DNA of 64,000 bases from Pseudomonas sp. LS44 (GCF_024730785.1 NZ_CP102830.1:3038001-3102000); one strand, 5' to 3'; positions 19,087-26,706 are shown, counted from the stretch's first letter. The notes: generated by a model not told the origin, from the letters alone. A program made the numbers and translations.

Positions 19087-19417
19087 ATGCCATCCAAGGC
19101 TGAGATCGCAAGTTTCCTGGCCACCGAGCTTCCGCAAACCAAATGCACGGTCGAGTCGGTCGGCAATTGGCAGTGGCTGATGTGGCTTTGTATGTCGCTA
19201 TCCTGGGGGAAATCGGCATTGTTCCCCTGGCAGTGACCACCAGCTTGAGCATCAACTTCCTACGCAAGCCTTCGGCCAACGGCGTATGCGCACTCATGAA
19301 GGTCGGCAAGTCCTTGGCGATCGGCAAGGTAGCTTTTATTCGGAAGGAATGGAGGTACCCGTTGCCCATGCCGTGGGCACGTACTCCATCCCGAGAGAAC
19401 GTACGCAAGGAAGCTAA
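19087..19417 (+). pseudogene. Cassette 8b: disrupted PaaI-type (hotdog) thioesterase
   Basis: Three frames must be joined to read the family. The N-terminus MPSKAEIASFLATELPQTKC...VESVGN runs to about 19167. It then continues in another frame as AVADVALYVAILGEIGIV through SLSINFLRKPSA to about 19333, and in a third as FYSEGMEVPVAHAVGTYSIP to the stop at 19415-19417. About 25 residues normally present between VGN and AVADVALY are missing (family knowledge), as are a few near SAN-GVC. A single-frame product would stop after about 49 residues. The start has a GGAG site. Clearly decayed. Confidence 0.85.
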
Positions 19418-19491
19418 CCTTTCCATCGAGCCGGCATCCGTAGCACGCTCGGATTGTTGTTTACGGCCGCCACTCATTTCAAACGTTAGGC
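19412..19491 (+). repeat. Degenerate attC8
   Basis: Only the right core GTTAGGC (19485-19491) is clear. AGCTAAC at 19412 may be the ruined left core. The middle shows no convincing hairpin. Confidence 0.5.
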
Positions 19492-19507
19492 GCCACTAGG
19501 AGGAGCC

Positions 19508-19924
19508 ATGCCCGATCAAACGCTTGAAGTTGAAGGTGGTTGTCAATGCGGAGCGGTTCGCTACCGCATCGAAGGTGAGCCGGTGATGGCGGCGCTCTGT
19601 CATTGCTCGATGTGTCGGCGTGCCAACGCGGCGCCAGCGGTTGCTTGGGCAATGTATGAACGGCTAAAGGTGTCCTTTCTCACCGGCTCGCCTTCGATCT
19701 ATGAGTCATCGCCCGGTGCCCAGCGCGGCTTCTGCTCTCGCTGCGGCACGCAGATATGCTTCACGGCGGAGTACATTCCGGGGCTGATCGATATCACGAT
19801 CGGTAGCCTGGATGATCCAACCCTGGTTCCGCCTACCTTTCACTATTGGGAATCCAGGCGCCTGCCTTGGTTACACGTGGCCGATCAGCTTCCCAGCTAT
19901 CCAGAGTTTCCTCCAACCGAATAG
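19508..19924 (+). CDS. Cassette 9: GFA-family (glutathione-dependent formaldehyde-activating-like) protein
   Basis: A 138-residue protein with the full zinc-binding cysteine set of the GFA fold: C12 and C14 (GGCQCGAVRY), C31, C33 and C36 (CHCSMC), C76 and C79 (FCSRCGTQ). Typical GFA length. The family includes Gfa, which joins formaldehyde and glutathione, but most members have no known substrate. AGGAGG lies 5 bp before the ATG. It is the last intact gene of the array. The chromosome also encodes glutathione-dependent formaldehyde oxidation (adhC, fghA at 42-44 kb), but there is no evidence that this cassette serves it. Confidence 0.88.
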   Translation: MPDQTLEVEGGCQCGAVRYRIEGEPVMAALCHCSMCRRANAAPAVAWAMYERLKVSFLTGSPSIYESSPGAQRGFCSRCGTQICFTAEYIPGLIDITIGSLDDPTLVPPTFHYWESRRLPWLHVADQLPSYPEFPPTE

Positions 19925-19964
19925 GCGCTGCGCTAGATGCGCCTTACCCTTCCCTTGAGCTGAC

Positions 19965-20040
19965 GTTAGACACACGCGTGATCCGTCAGCCGCGGAAGGT
20001 CAACCAACTGGCGCCCCCCCCCCATTCTCAATCGTTAGGC
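19965..20040 (+). repeat. Remnant attC9/attC10 cores at the array end
   Basis: GTTAGAC at 19965-19971 and GTTAGGC at 20034-20040 with no clear left cores. The 69 bp between holds no gene but has a C10 run at 20014-20023. The following 160 bp to 20204 shows nothing recognisable. Confidence 0.55.
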
Positions 20041-20204
20041 CCCGTCACTCCCCACCGCCCCACCCTGCCCGGCCCGGCTGACGCCGCCCCTTCATCGAGC
20101 ACTCATTCCGACCTGCGGCCCGCCGGGAGTCCGGCATGGGCTACTAGGCTGTAATCGACCGATCTGACGTCAAGCCTCTCCGCTATCGCAGCAGGTATCT
20201 AGCC

Positions 20205-20609
20205 ATGGCCTCCATTCGCAAAGAAGTTTCCTTCAATGTTTCTGCAGAGCAACTGTGGGACGCCGTTCGTGATGTCGGCGCCTTGCATACTCGGCTGGTA
20301 GTCGGTTTCGTCACGGACTGCCACCTGGAGGGTGGTGTGCGGATCGTCACATTCGCCAACGGGTTGGTCGCGCGCGAGCTGATTGTCGACGTGAATGACG
20401 CGGATCAGCGCCTAGTCTGGGCTGTCGTCGATGGCCAACTCTCCCATCACAACGCCTCGGTGCAGGTCTTTGCCGATGGCGCGCAGCGCTGTCGCCTAGT
20501 GTGGATTGCCGACTTGTTGCCGAATGAAATGGCGCCGGCCATCGAGGCGATGATTGAACAGGGCCTGTTGGCCATGAAAAATACCCTGGAGCAGGTGGCT
20601 AAAGACTAG
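20205..20609 (+). CDS. SRPBCC-family protein
   Basis: A 134-residue START/Bet v1-like protein: MASIRKEVSFNVSAEQLWDAVRDVGALHTRL is the typical N-terminal beta strand and helix, and the C-terminal helix LPNEMAPAIEAMIEQGLLAMKNTLEQ is also typical (polyketide cyclase/dehydrase group). The ligand is unknown. It follows the last integron core site by 165 bp, with no attC after it, so I read it as the first chromosomal gene beyond the array rather than a cassette. An ancient cassette cannot be excluded. Confidence 0.78.
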   Translation: MASIRKEVSFNVSAEQLWDAVRDVGALHTRLVVGFVTDCHLEGGVRIVTFANGLVARELIVDVNDADQRLVWAVVDGQLSHHNASVQVFADGAQRCRLVWIADLLPNEMAPAIEAMIEQGLLAMKNTLEQVAKD

Positions 20610-20752
20610 GCGGCACCTGCGCAGGTTTGTCTGGTGCCGCTGGTTCGCGCGCAGGATGATTCCGCCGTACGCCCCGGTTTATCGCTCACCCCCCAGCTAC
20701 GGCCGCGATGCGCTTACAATGGCCGCCTTCTCACTCTGCGGTTGTCGTCTTC

Positions 20753-21463
20753 ATGTCCGAACCTTTGCGCCTGTCCAAATGTGTCATCGAACTGACTGGC
20801 TGCTCGCGTCGCGAGGCGGAGCTGTACATTGAAGGCGGCTGGGTGACGGTCGACGGCCATGTGGTTGAAGAGCCGCAGTTCAAGGTGCAGGGCCAGACCG
20901 TCGTATTGCTGCCCGGGGCCACGGCAACTGCGCTGGAACCAGTGACGCTGCTGGCGCATCAGGCGCCCGGCGGCAAGGGCGGCTCCGTTCAGGCCATGCT
21001 GGCGCTCGCCGACCGCTGGGCCGACGACCAATCGGGCATCCGTCCGCTACAAGGTCATTTCGCTCGCCTGACCACTGCGCTGCCGCTGCAAGCGCAGGCC
21101 GGTGGTCTGGTGGTGCTCACCCAGGACTGGCGCATCTTGCGCAAGCTGAACGACGACGCCAGCAAGCTCGAACAGGAGTACGTGGTCGAGGTCAGCGGCA
21201 CGATTGCCGCCAATGGTCTCGAACGCCTGAAGCGTGGGCTGAAGCATAAGGGTCAGGAGTTGCCGCCGGCGAAAGTCAGCTGGCAGAACGAAACCCGCCT
21301 GCGCTTCGCCTTGAAGAATCCTCAACCGGGGCTGCTTGTCGCCATGTGTGAGGCCGTCGGCCTGACAATGATCAGCATGAAGCGCATCCGTATCGGCGGC
21401 GTGTCTATGGGCAAGGTTCCGCCTGGCCAATGGCGCTATCTGCCCGCCGGCGAGCGTTTCTAG
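20753..21463 (+). CDS. RsuA/RluF-like pseudouridine synthase family protein lacking the catalytic Asp
   Basis: A 236-residue protein with an N-terminal S4 RNA-binding domain (LRLSKCVIELTGCSRREAELYIEGGWVTVDG, about 5-35) and an RsuA-like core (EQEYVVEVSG, MKRIRIGGVSMGKVPPGQWR). At the catalytic GRLDxxSxGL box the sequence is LPLQAQAGGLVVLT, so Q113 replaces the Asp that all pseudouridine synthases need. It may bind rRNA without modifying it. Relatives with the same change occur in other pseudomonads (recall). Start MSEPLRLSK is chosen over an upstream ATG because it opens the S4 domain. Confidence 0.8.
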   Translation: MSEPLRLSKCVIELTGCSRREAELYIEGGWVTVDGHVVEEPQFKVQGQTVVLLPGATATALEPVTLLAHQAPGGKGGSVQAMLALADRWADDQSGIRPLQGHFARLTTALPLQAQAGGLVVLTQDWRILRKLNDDASKLEQEYVVEVSGTIAANGLERLKRGLKHKGQELPPAKVSWQNETRLRFALKNPQPGLLVAMCEAVGLTMISMKRIRIGGVSMGKVPPGQWRYLPAGERF

Positions 21464-21505
21464 TCCCCCTCCCCCTCATTGCCTGTTTCATCTGGAATTA
21501 TCGAA

Positions 21506-21967
21506 ATGCTCAACAACGATGTTTTGCGCAGCGTGCGCTACATGCTCGATCTCAGCGATGCCAAGGTCGTGGAAATCCTCAAGCTGGCCAATTACGACGT
21601 CACCAAGAGCGAGGTCGACGCGTACCTGAAGAAGGAAGACGAAGAAGGCTTTGCGCCCTGTGACGACGAGGTGTTGGCGCATTTCCTCGATGGCTTGGTG
21701 ATTCACCGCCGGGGTAAGGACGAAAGCCGCCCGACGCCGCCGATCGAATTGCCGCTGACCAATAACGTGGTGCTGAAGAAGCTGCGCGTGGCGTTCGAAT
21801 TGAAAGAAGACGACATCCTCGGCTTGCTCCAGGCGGTAGACCTGCCAATCTCGCGACCGGAGCTGAGCGCGCTGTTTCGCAAGTTCGGTCACAGCAACTA
21901 CCGCACCTGTGGCGATCAAGTGCTGCGCAACTTCCTCAAAGGTCTGACCCATCGGGTTCGCGACTGA
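21506..21967 (+). CDS. DUF1456 (YehS) family protein
   Basis: A 153-residue cytoplasmic protein made of two similar halves of about 65 residues: MLNNDVLRSVRYMLDLSDAKVVEILKLANYDVTKSEVDAYLKKED and LTNNVVLKKLRVAFELKEDDILGLLQAVDLPISRPELSALFRKF. Each half ends with a C...D(D/Q)EVLxxFLxGL pattern. This is the YehS/DUF1456 architecture; function unknown. Start ATG follows GGAATTATCGAA. It lies 42 bp after the RsuA-like gene and may share its transcript. Confidence 0.9.
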   Translation: MLNNDVLRSVRYMLDLSDAKVVEILKLANYDVTKSEVDAYLKKEDEEGFAPCDDEVLAHFLDGLVIHRRGKDESRPTPPIELPLTNNVVLKKLRVAFELKEDDILGLLQAVDLPISRPELSALFRKFGHSNYRTCGDQVLRNFLKGLTHRVRD

Positions 21968-22070
21968 CCGACGATTTCTCCTCATGGCAAGGCATTCCCG
22001 AGCGCAATAGTGCCTCCTTTGGCGGGCGCAGCCGTTTAGGGTAGTGCCACCACTGTCATGAGGACTCGCC

Positions 22071-22841
22071 ATGCACCCGTACTTCTCCCTCCAAGGCCGC
22101 ACCGCGCTGATCACCGGCGGCACCCGCGGTATCGGCAAGATGATTGCCAAAGGCTTTGTCGAAGCCGGCGCCAAAGTCTATGTCTGCGCCCGTGACGCGC
22201 AGGCCTGCGCAGAAACCGCCGCGGAGCTCAGCGCCTTGGGCGAATGCCATGGGATCGCCGCCAACCTCGCCAGCGAGGAAGGCGTGCAAGCGTTGGCAGC
22301 GCAGCTTGCGGAGCAGATCGGGCAGCTCGACATCCTCGTCAACAACGCCGGCACCACCTGGGGCGCTCCGCTGGAAAGCTATCCGGTGCAAGGCTGGGAA
22401 AAGGTCATGCAGCTCAACGTCACCTCAGTGTTCAGCTGCATTCAACTGCTACTGCCGCTGTTACGCAAAGCCGGCAATGCACAAAGCCCGGCGCGCATCA
22501 TCAATATCGGTTCGGTCGCTGCGATCTCTTCCTTTGGTGAACAGGCGTATGCCTACGGGCCGAGCAAGGCGGCATTGCATCAGCTGTCGCGTCTGCTGGC
22601 GCGCGAGCTGGCGAGCGAACACATCAACGTCAACGTAATCGCCCCCGGACGTTTCCCGAGCAAGATGACCCGGTATATCACGCAGAATGCCGAGGCGATG
22701 GCCGAGGATTGCGCGCATATCCCCATGAAGCGCTGGGGACGTGAGGATGAGATGGCCGCGCTGGCAATCAGCCTGGCGAGCACCGCTGGCGCTTACATGA
22801 CCGGCAATATCATCCCTATCGACGGTGGTTTCAGCCTCTAA
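22071..22841 (+). CDS. rhlG: SDR oxidoreductase RhlG
   Basis: A 256-residue NADPH-dependent short-chain dehydrogenase. Cofactor motif TGGTRGIG (15-22), NNAGT, catalytic S (NIGSVAAIS) and Y-x3-K (YGPSKAALHQL). The length and the N-terminus MHPYFSLQGRTALITGG match P. aeruginosa RhlG, a beta-ketoacyl reductase first tied to rhamnolipid precursors; its real substrate remains disputed. FabG-like activity is known to be weak. Spacing to neighbours suggests its own promoter; CATGAGGACTCGCC ATG gives a good ribosome site. Confidence 0.9.
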   Translation: MHPYFSLQGRTALITGGTRGIGKMIAKGFVEAGAKVYVCARDAQACAETAAELSALGECHGIAANLASEEGVQALAAQLAEQIGQLDILVNNAGTTWGAPLESYPVQGWEKVMQLNVTSVFSCIQLLLPLLRKAGNAQSPARIINIGSVAAISSFGEQAYAYGPSKAALHQLSRLLARELASEHINVNVIAPGRFPSKMTRYITQNAEAMAEDCAHIPMKRWGREDEMAALAISLASTAGAYMTGNIIPIDGGFSL

Positions 22842-22881
22842 TCGGTTAGCATGGCGGCGTTTCCCTGCTGACAACGCCGCC

Positions 22882-23574
22882 ATGTCCTACTCCGTCGCCC
22901 CCATCGGTTTCGTGCGCTCCTGCTTCAAGGAGAAATTCGCCATCCCGCGCCAACCGCAACTGGCACCCGCTGCACGCGGCGTGCTGGAACTGCTCGCGCC
23001 ATACGATCAGGGCGAAGCCGTGCAGGGGCTGGAACAGGTCAGCCATGTCTGGCTGCTCTTCGTCTTTCATCAGGCCTTGGAAGACAAACCGCGCCTCAAG
23101 GTGCGCCCGCCGCGGCTGGGCGGCAATCAGTCGCTGGGGGTGTTCGCCACGCGCTCGACGCACCGCCCCAATGGCATCGGTCAATCGGTGGTACGCCTGG
23201 ACAAGGTCGAGCCGGGGCGTCTGTGGCTATCCGGCATCGACCTGCTGGACGGCACGCCGGTGCTGGATATCAAGCCCTATGTGCCCTATGCCGACTGCCT
23301 CGCCGGCGCACACAACGGCATCGCCGAGCAGGCGCCGGCGCTGATCGCGGTGGACTGGAGCACAACCGCGCTGGCTGAGGCCCAGGCGCATGGCGAGCGC
23401 CTCGGCGAACCGCTGGTGGCGCTGATCGAGCAATGCCTGGCCCAGGACCCGCGCCCGGCGTATCAGAAGCCAGAACCCGAGCGGCGCTACGGTGCGCGCC
23501 TGTGGGACGTGGATGTGCGCTGGCACTACCCGGAGACGGGACGGATCACGGTACTCGAAGTCACGCCGGCGTAG
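22882..23574 (+). CDS. trmO: tRNA (N6-methyl-t6A37) methyltransferase TrmO
   Basis: A 230-residue enzyme that methylates t6A37 in tRNA-Thr(GGU) with SAM (E. coli YaeB/TsaA). The N-terminal beta-barrel domain (about 1-150) has GFVRSCFKEKFAIPRQP, FATRSTHRPNGIGQSVV and LLDGTPVLDIKPYVPYAD, all TrmO signatures. The C-terminal half is the smaller TrmO extension (PERRYGARLWDVDVRWHY). Start MSYSVAPIGFVRS is the family start; an in-frame ATG further up is in the rhlG end region. Confidence 0.92.
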   Translation: MSYSVAPIGFVRSCFKEKFAIPRQPQLAPAARGVLELLAPYDQGEAVQGLEQVSHVWLLFVFHQALEDKPRLKVRPPRLGGNQSLGVFATRSTHRPNGIGQSVVRLDKVEPGRLWLSGIDLLDGTPVLDIKPYVPYADCLAGAHNGIAEQAPALIAVDWSTTALAEAQAHGERLGEPLVALIEQCLAQDPRPAYQKPEPERRYGARLWDVDVRWHYPETGRITVLEVTPA

Positions 23575-23671
23575 CTCGCCAGCATGCGGTATCGGCTGCG
23601 GCGGCGAAGCCGGCCCTCGGGCGCGCGGGCGTAATCCACTAGCCAAGCGGTTCTCTGCCGGCGCCCCGCGT

Positions 23672-23965
23672 TCAGCCACGCACCAGCATATCGCCCTCGA
23701 TGGCCTCCTGACTGAGGATCAACGGCTCAACCAGCGGCCGGCTGGCGAGGAAGTGCGGGGTGCGCATGTGCGCCTCGAAGGCCGCCTCATCGACGTAGAC
23801 CTCGTACAACCAGACCAGATCGGGGTCGCTGCGATCCTGCAGCACGTCGAAAACCAGACAGCCCGGCTCGTCACGCACCGAGGCGGCGGCATTGATCCGC
23901 ATGGCGGCCATGAAGGCCTCGAGGCTGGCGGGTTTGAGTTGGGTTTTGAGCAGCAGGCAGTACAC
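23672..23965 (-). CDS. Antibiotic-biosynthesis-monooxygenase (ABM/YgiN-like) protein
   Basis: A 97-residue ferredoxin-fold dimeric protein: MYCLLLKTQLKPASLEAFMAAM, then VFDVLQDRSDPDLVWLYEVYVDEAAFEAHMRTPHF and the C-terminal strand. The pattern F...E.Y.....F..H...HF is that of cofactor-independent quinol monooxygenases. Substrate unknown. It is divergent from the VOC gene at 24025, 59 bp apart, so the two may share a regulatory region. Confidence 0.85.
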   Translation of the reverse strand: MYCLLLKTQLKPASLEAFMAAMRINAAASVRDEPGCLVFDVLQDRSDPDLVWLYEVYVDEAAFEAHMRTPHFLASRPLVEPLILSQEAIEGDMLVRG

Positions 23966-24024
23966 AGCGGACTCCTTTTTGTCCTATAGTCGCGACAGAT
24001 TGTATACAAACTGGAGTATTGATA

Positions 24025-24435
24025 ATGCCCAATCGTCCCGGCCGCCTCAATGGCCTGCGCCACTTGGCGCTGTTGGTGCCCAATCTGGAAGCCTGCGAAC
24101 GCTTCTATGTCGACGTGCTCGGCATGCAGGTGCTCAACCGCGCCAACGAAGACCTGGTCTACCTCACCTGCGGTAACGACAACCTCTCCCTCGGCCGCGC
24201 CTACGCCGAAAGCAGCGGCGTGCAGGCTGTCGACCACTACGGCTTCGTCGTCGACAGCCGGGAGGAGCTGCAGGCCTGGTACGACTATCTGCAAGCCCGC
24301 GACGTGACCCTGCTCGACCGGCCGTTCGCTCATGGCGACGGCGCCTGGAGCTTCCATCTGCTCGATCCGGCCGGCAACAAGATCCAGCCGCTCTACCATC
24401 CGGCGCTATCGGGCCAGCGCTTCAGCCAGAACTGA
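24025..24435 (+). CDS. VOC-superfamily (glyoxalase-like) protein
   Basis: A 136-residue protein with two beta-alpha-beta-beta-beta modules. Metal ligands of the vicinal oxygen chelate fold are at RHLALLVPN (His), VDHYGFVVD (His) and the late KIQPLY region (no Glu, Gln instead). Whether it is a dioxygenase, lyase or binding protein is unclear. ATG at 24025 is preferred over a TTG two codons up; GGAG lies 9 bp before. Confidence 0.85.
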   Translation: MPNRPGRLNGLRHLALLVPNLEACERFYVDVLGMQVLNRANEDLVYLTCGNDNLSLGRAYAESSGVQAVDHYGFVVDSREELQAWYDYLQARDVTLLDRPFAHGDGAWSFHLLDPAGNKIQPLYHPALSGQRFSQN

Positions 24436-24449
24436 GGCAGCGGCAAGAA

Positions 24450-24473
24450 AAAGCCCGCCGATGGGCGGGCTTT
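24450..24473. terminator. Bidirectional terminator between the VOC gene and fpr
   Basis: AAAGCCCGCC-GATG-GGCGGGCTTT, a 10-bp GC-rich stem flanked by A and T runs, between convergent genes. Confidence 0.85.
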
Positions 24474-24491
24474 GGGATACAGCGCTGGCGC

Positions 24492-25271
24492 TTACTTCTC
24501 GACGAAGGCGCGTTCGATCAGGTAGTCACCCGGCTCGCCCATGCGCGCGGAGATCTTCAGGCCGAAGCTATTGAGCACTTCGCTGGTCTCGTCGAGCATG
24601 CTCGGGCTGCCGCAGATCATCGCACGGTCGTCCTGCGGATTGATCGGCGGCAGGCCGATGTCCTCGAACAGTTTGCCGCTGCGCATCAGGTCGGTCAGAC
24701 GACCCTGGTTCTCGAACGGCTCGCGGGTCACGGTCGGGTAGTAGATCAGTTTGTCTTTCAGCGCGTCGCCGAAGAATTCGTTCTGCGGCAGATGCTCGGT
24801 GATGAACTCGCGGTAGGCGACTTCATTCACGTAGCGTACGCCATGAACCAGGATGACCTTCTCGAAACGCTCATAGGTTTCCGGGTCCTGGATCACGCTC
24901 ATGAACGGCGCCAGGCCAGTGCCGGTGCTGAGCAGGTACAAGTGCTTGCCGGGCAGCAGGTCATCCAGCACCAGGGTGCCGGTGGGCTTCTTGCTGATGA
25001 CGATCTCGTCGCCTTCCTTGAGGTGTTGCAGCTGGGAAGTCAGCGGACCATCCGGCACCTTGATGCTGAAGAACTCCAGATGCTCGACGTAGTTCGGGCT
25101 GGCAATGGAGTAGGCACGCATCAGCGGGCGGCCAGTTTCCTGTTGCAGGCCAATCATCACGAACTGGCCGTTTTCGAAGCGCAGACCCGGGTCACGGGTG
25201 CACTTGAAGCTGAACAGGGTATCGTTCCAGTGGTGGACGCTGAGCACACGCTCTACGTTCAGATTGCTCAT
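24492..25271 (-). CDS. fpr: Ferredoxin/flavodoxin-NADP+ reductase Fpr
   Basis: A 259-residue FAD enzyme moving electrons between NADPH and ferredoxin or flavodoxin. FAD-binding RAYSIASPNYVEHLEFFSIKV (about 55-75), NADP-binding LLSTGTGLAPFMSVIQDPE, ICGSPSMLDE, and the bacterial-type C-terminal end with no aromatic cap (...YLIERAFVEK). The divergent LysR regulator gene finR is 117 bp away, as in other pseudomonads where FinR induces fpr under superoxide stress (known for P. putida). Confidence 0.95.
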   Translation of the reverse strand: MSNLNVERVLSVHHWNDTLFSFKCTRDPGLRFENGQFVMIGLQQETGRPLMRAYSIASPNYVEHLEFFSIKVPDGPLTSQLQHLKEGDEIVISKKPTGTLVLDDLLPGKHLYLLSTGTGLAPFMSVIQDPETYERFEKVILVHGVRYVNEVAYREFITEHLPQNEFFGDALKDKLIYYPTVTREPFENQGRLTDLMRSGKLFEDIGLPPINPQDDRAMICGSPSMLDETSEVLNSFGLKISARMGEPGDYLIERAFVEK

Positions 25272-25388
25272 GCGGGCTTCCTCGGCAAAAACACGAACAC
25301 CCGAAAAGGGCTATGGCGCGGAATTCTAATGGCGCGCAGAATATCTGTTAAGTGGATTATTAAGATATAGGTTATCGGTTATATAGAT

Positions 25389-26315
25389 ATGCGATTCACT
25401 CTCAGACAACTTCAGGTGTTTGTTGCCATCGCCCAACAGGAAAGCGTCTCCCGTGCGGCGCAGTCCCTGGCGCTGTCGCAGTCAGCGGCGAGTACCTCGC
25501 TGACCGAGTTAGAGCGCCAATCCGACTGCCAACTGTTCGATCGCGCCGGCAAGCGCCTGAGTCTCAATGCCCTGGGTCGCCAGCTGCTGCCGCAAGCAGT
25601 GGCGCTACTTGATCAGGCCAAAGAAATCGAACGCATGTTGAACGGCAAGAGCGGCTTCGGCTCCCTGGACGTCGGCGCCACGCTGACCGTCGGCAATTAT
25701 TTGGCGACCCTGCTGATTGGCAGTTTTATGCAGCGGCATCCCGAATGCCGGGTGCGCCTGCATGTGCAGAACACCATGAATATCGTCCAGCAAATCGCCC
25801 ATTACGAACTGGATCTAGGTCTGATCGAAGGCGACTGCCAGCACCCGGAAATCGAAGTGCAACCGTGGGTCGAGGACGAGCTGGTGGTGTTCTGCGCGCC
25901 GCAGCATCCCTTGGCAAGCCGCGGTCAGGCCAGTCTCGATGAGTTGACCCGGGAAGCATGGATTCTCCGTGAACAGGGCTCCGGCACGCGCCTGACCTTC
26001 GATCACGCCATGCGCCACCATCGCACGGCGCTCAACATCCGCCTCGAGCTGGAGCACACCGAGGCGATCAAACGCGCGGTGGAGTCAGGCCTAGGTATTG
26101 GCTGTATTTCCCGCCTGGCGCTGCGCGATGCCTTTCGCCGCGGCAGCCTGGTGGCGGTGGAGACCCCAGCGCTGGACCTGACCCGGCAGTTCTATTTCAT
26201 CTGGCACAAGCAGAAGTACCAGACCGCCGCAATGCGCGAATTTCTCGAGCTATGCCGCGAATTGACCGCCGGGGTGACGCGTAGCGATGCGATTGTGTTG
26301 CCGACGCTGGCCTGA
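25389..26315 (+). CDS. finR: LysR-type regulator FinR
   Basis: A 308-residue LysR regulator with an N-terminal winged helix-turn-helix (FTLRQLQVFVAIAQQESVSRAAQSLALSQSAASTSLTELE, 3-43) and a periplasmic-binding-like effector domain. Divergent from fpr with an AT-rich 117-bp gap (TTAAGATATAGGTTATCGGTTATATAG). By position and family it is FinR, the activator of fpr. The exact inducer cannot be read from sequence. Confidence 0.85.
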   Translation: MRFTLRQLQVFVAIAQQESVSRAAQSLALSQSAASTSLTELERQSDCQLFDRAGKRLSLNALGRQLLPQAVALLDQAKEIERMLNGKSGFGSLDVGATLTVGNYLATLLIGSFMQRHPECRVRLHVQNTMNIVQQIAHYELDLGLIEGDCQHPEIEVQPWVEDELVVFCAPQHPLASRGQASLDELTREAWILREQGSGTRLTFDHAMRHHRTALNIRLELEHTEAIKRAVESGLGIGCISRLALRDAFRRGSLVAVETPALDLTRQFYFIWHKQKYQTAAMREFLELCRELTAGVTRSDAIVLPTLA

Positions 26316-26340
26316 CATTTGGCTACGCGATTGGAGAGCT

Positions 26341-26706
26341 TCAACCGAGCAGGATCACCGCCCACACCGCGACGATCAGACTCAGCGCGACAAACTGGGC
26401 GGCGCTGCCCATGTCCTTGGCATTCTTGGACAGCGGATGAAGATCCAGCGAAATGCGATCGATGGCCGCCTCCACCGCCGAGTTGAACAACTCGACGATC
26501 AACGCCAGCAAACACACGGCAATCATCAGGGCCCGCTCGACGCGGCTGACCTGGAAATAGAAGGCCAACGGAATCAGCACCACATTGAGCAGCACCAACT
26601 GGCGGAACGCGGCTTCGCCGATGAAGGCGGCACGCAGCCCAGCCATCGAATAGCCGGCGGCATTGAGAACTCGTTTCAGACCGGTTTGGCCTTTGAAGGG
26701 CGACAT
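26341..26706 (-). CDS. dgkA: Diacylglycerol kinase DgkA
   Basis: A 121-residue inner-membrane kinase with three transmembrane helices. Signature ELFNSAVEAAIDRISLDLHPLSKNAKDMGSAAQ holds the catalytic E and the metal-binding residues. It recycles diacylglycerol made by membrane-derived glucan or lipid modification. The TTG three codons upstream is not used; ATG giving MSPFKGQTG is the family start. It lies 74 bp downstream of the erdR-like gene on the same strand. Confidence 0.94.
   Translation of the reverse strand: MSPFKGQTGLKRVLNAAGYSMAGLRAAFIGEAAFRQLVLLNVVLIPLAFYFQVSRVERALMIAVCLLALIVELFNSAVEAAIDRISLDLHPLSKNAKDMGSAAQFVALSLIVAVWAVILLG

Larger units (their letters stand above)
14809..20040 (+). 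mobile_element. Chromosomal integron cassette array (about ten cassette units)
   Basis: Between attI and the last GTTAGGC at 20034-20040 lie core sites at 15139, 15518, 16270, 16921, 17227, 18034, 18714, 19485, 19965 and 20034. They define units of 330, 379, 752, 651, 306, 807, 680, 771, 480 and 69 bp. All recognised genes are on the plus strand and each of the first seven units ends in an attC hairpin. Gene starts follow the core site closely and several stop codons lie in or just before the attC. Base composition differs between units (unit 6 is AT-rich). Outer neighbours kup and the SRPBCC gene are core genes. Confidence 0.95.

Noticed and set aside
20205..20609. SRPBCC gene as an eleventh cassette
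   Set aside because: No attC or core site follows it, and its GC content fits the chromosome.
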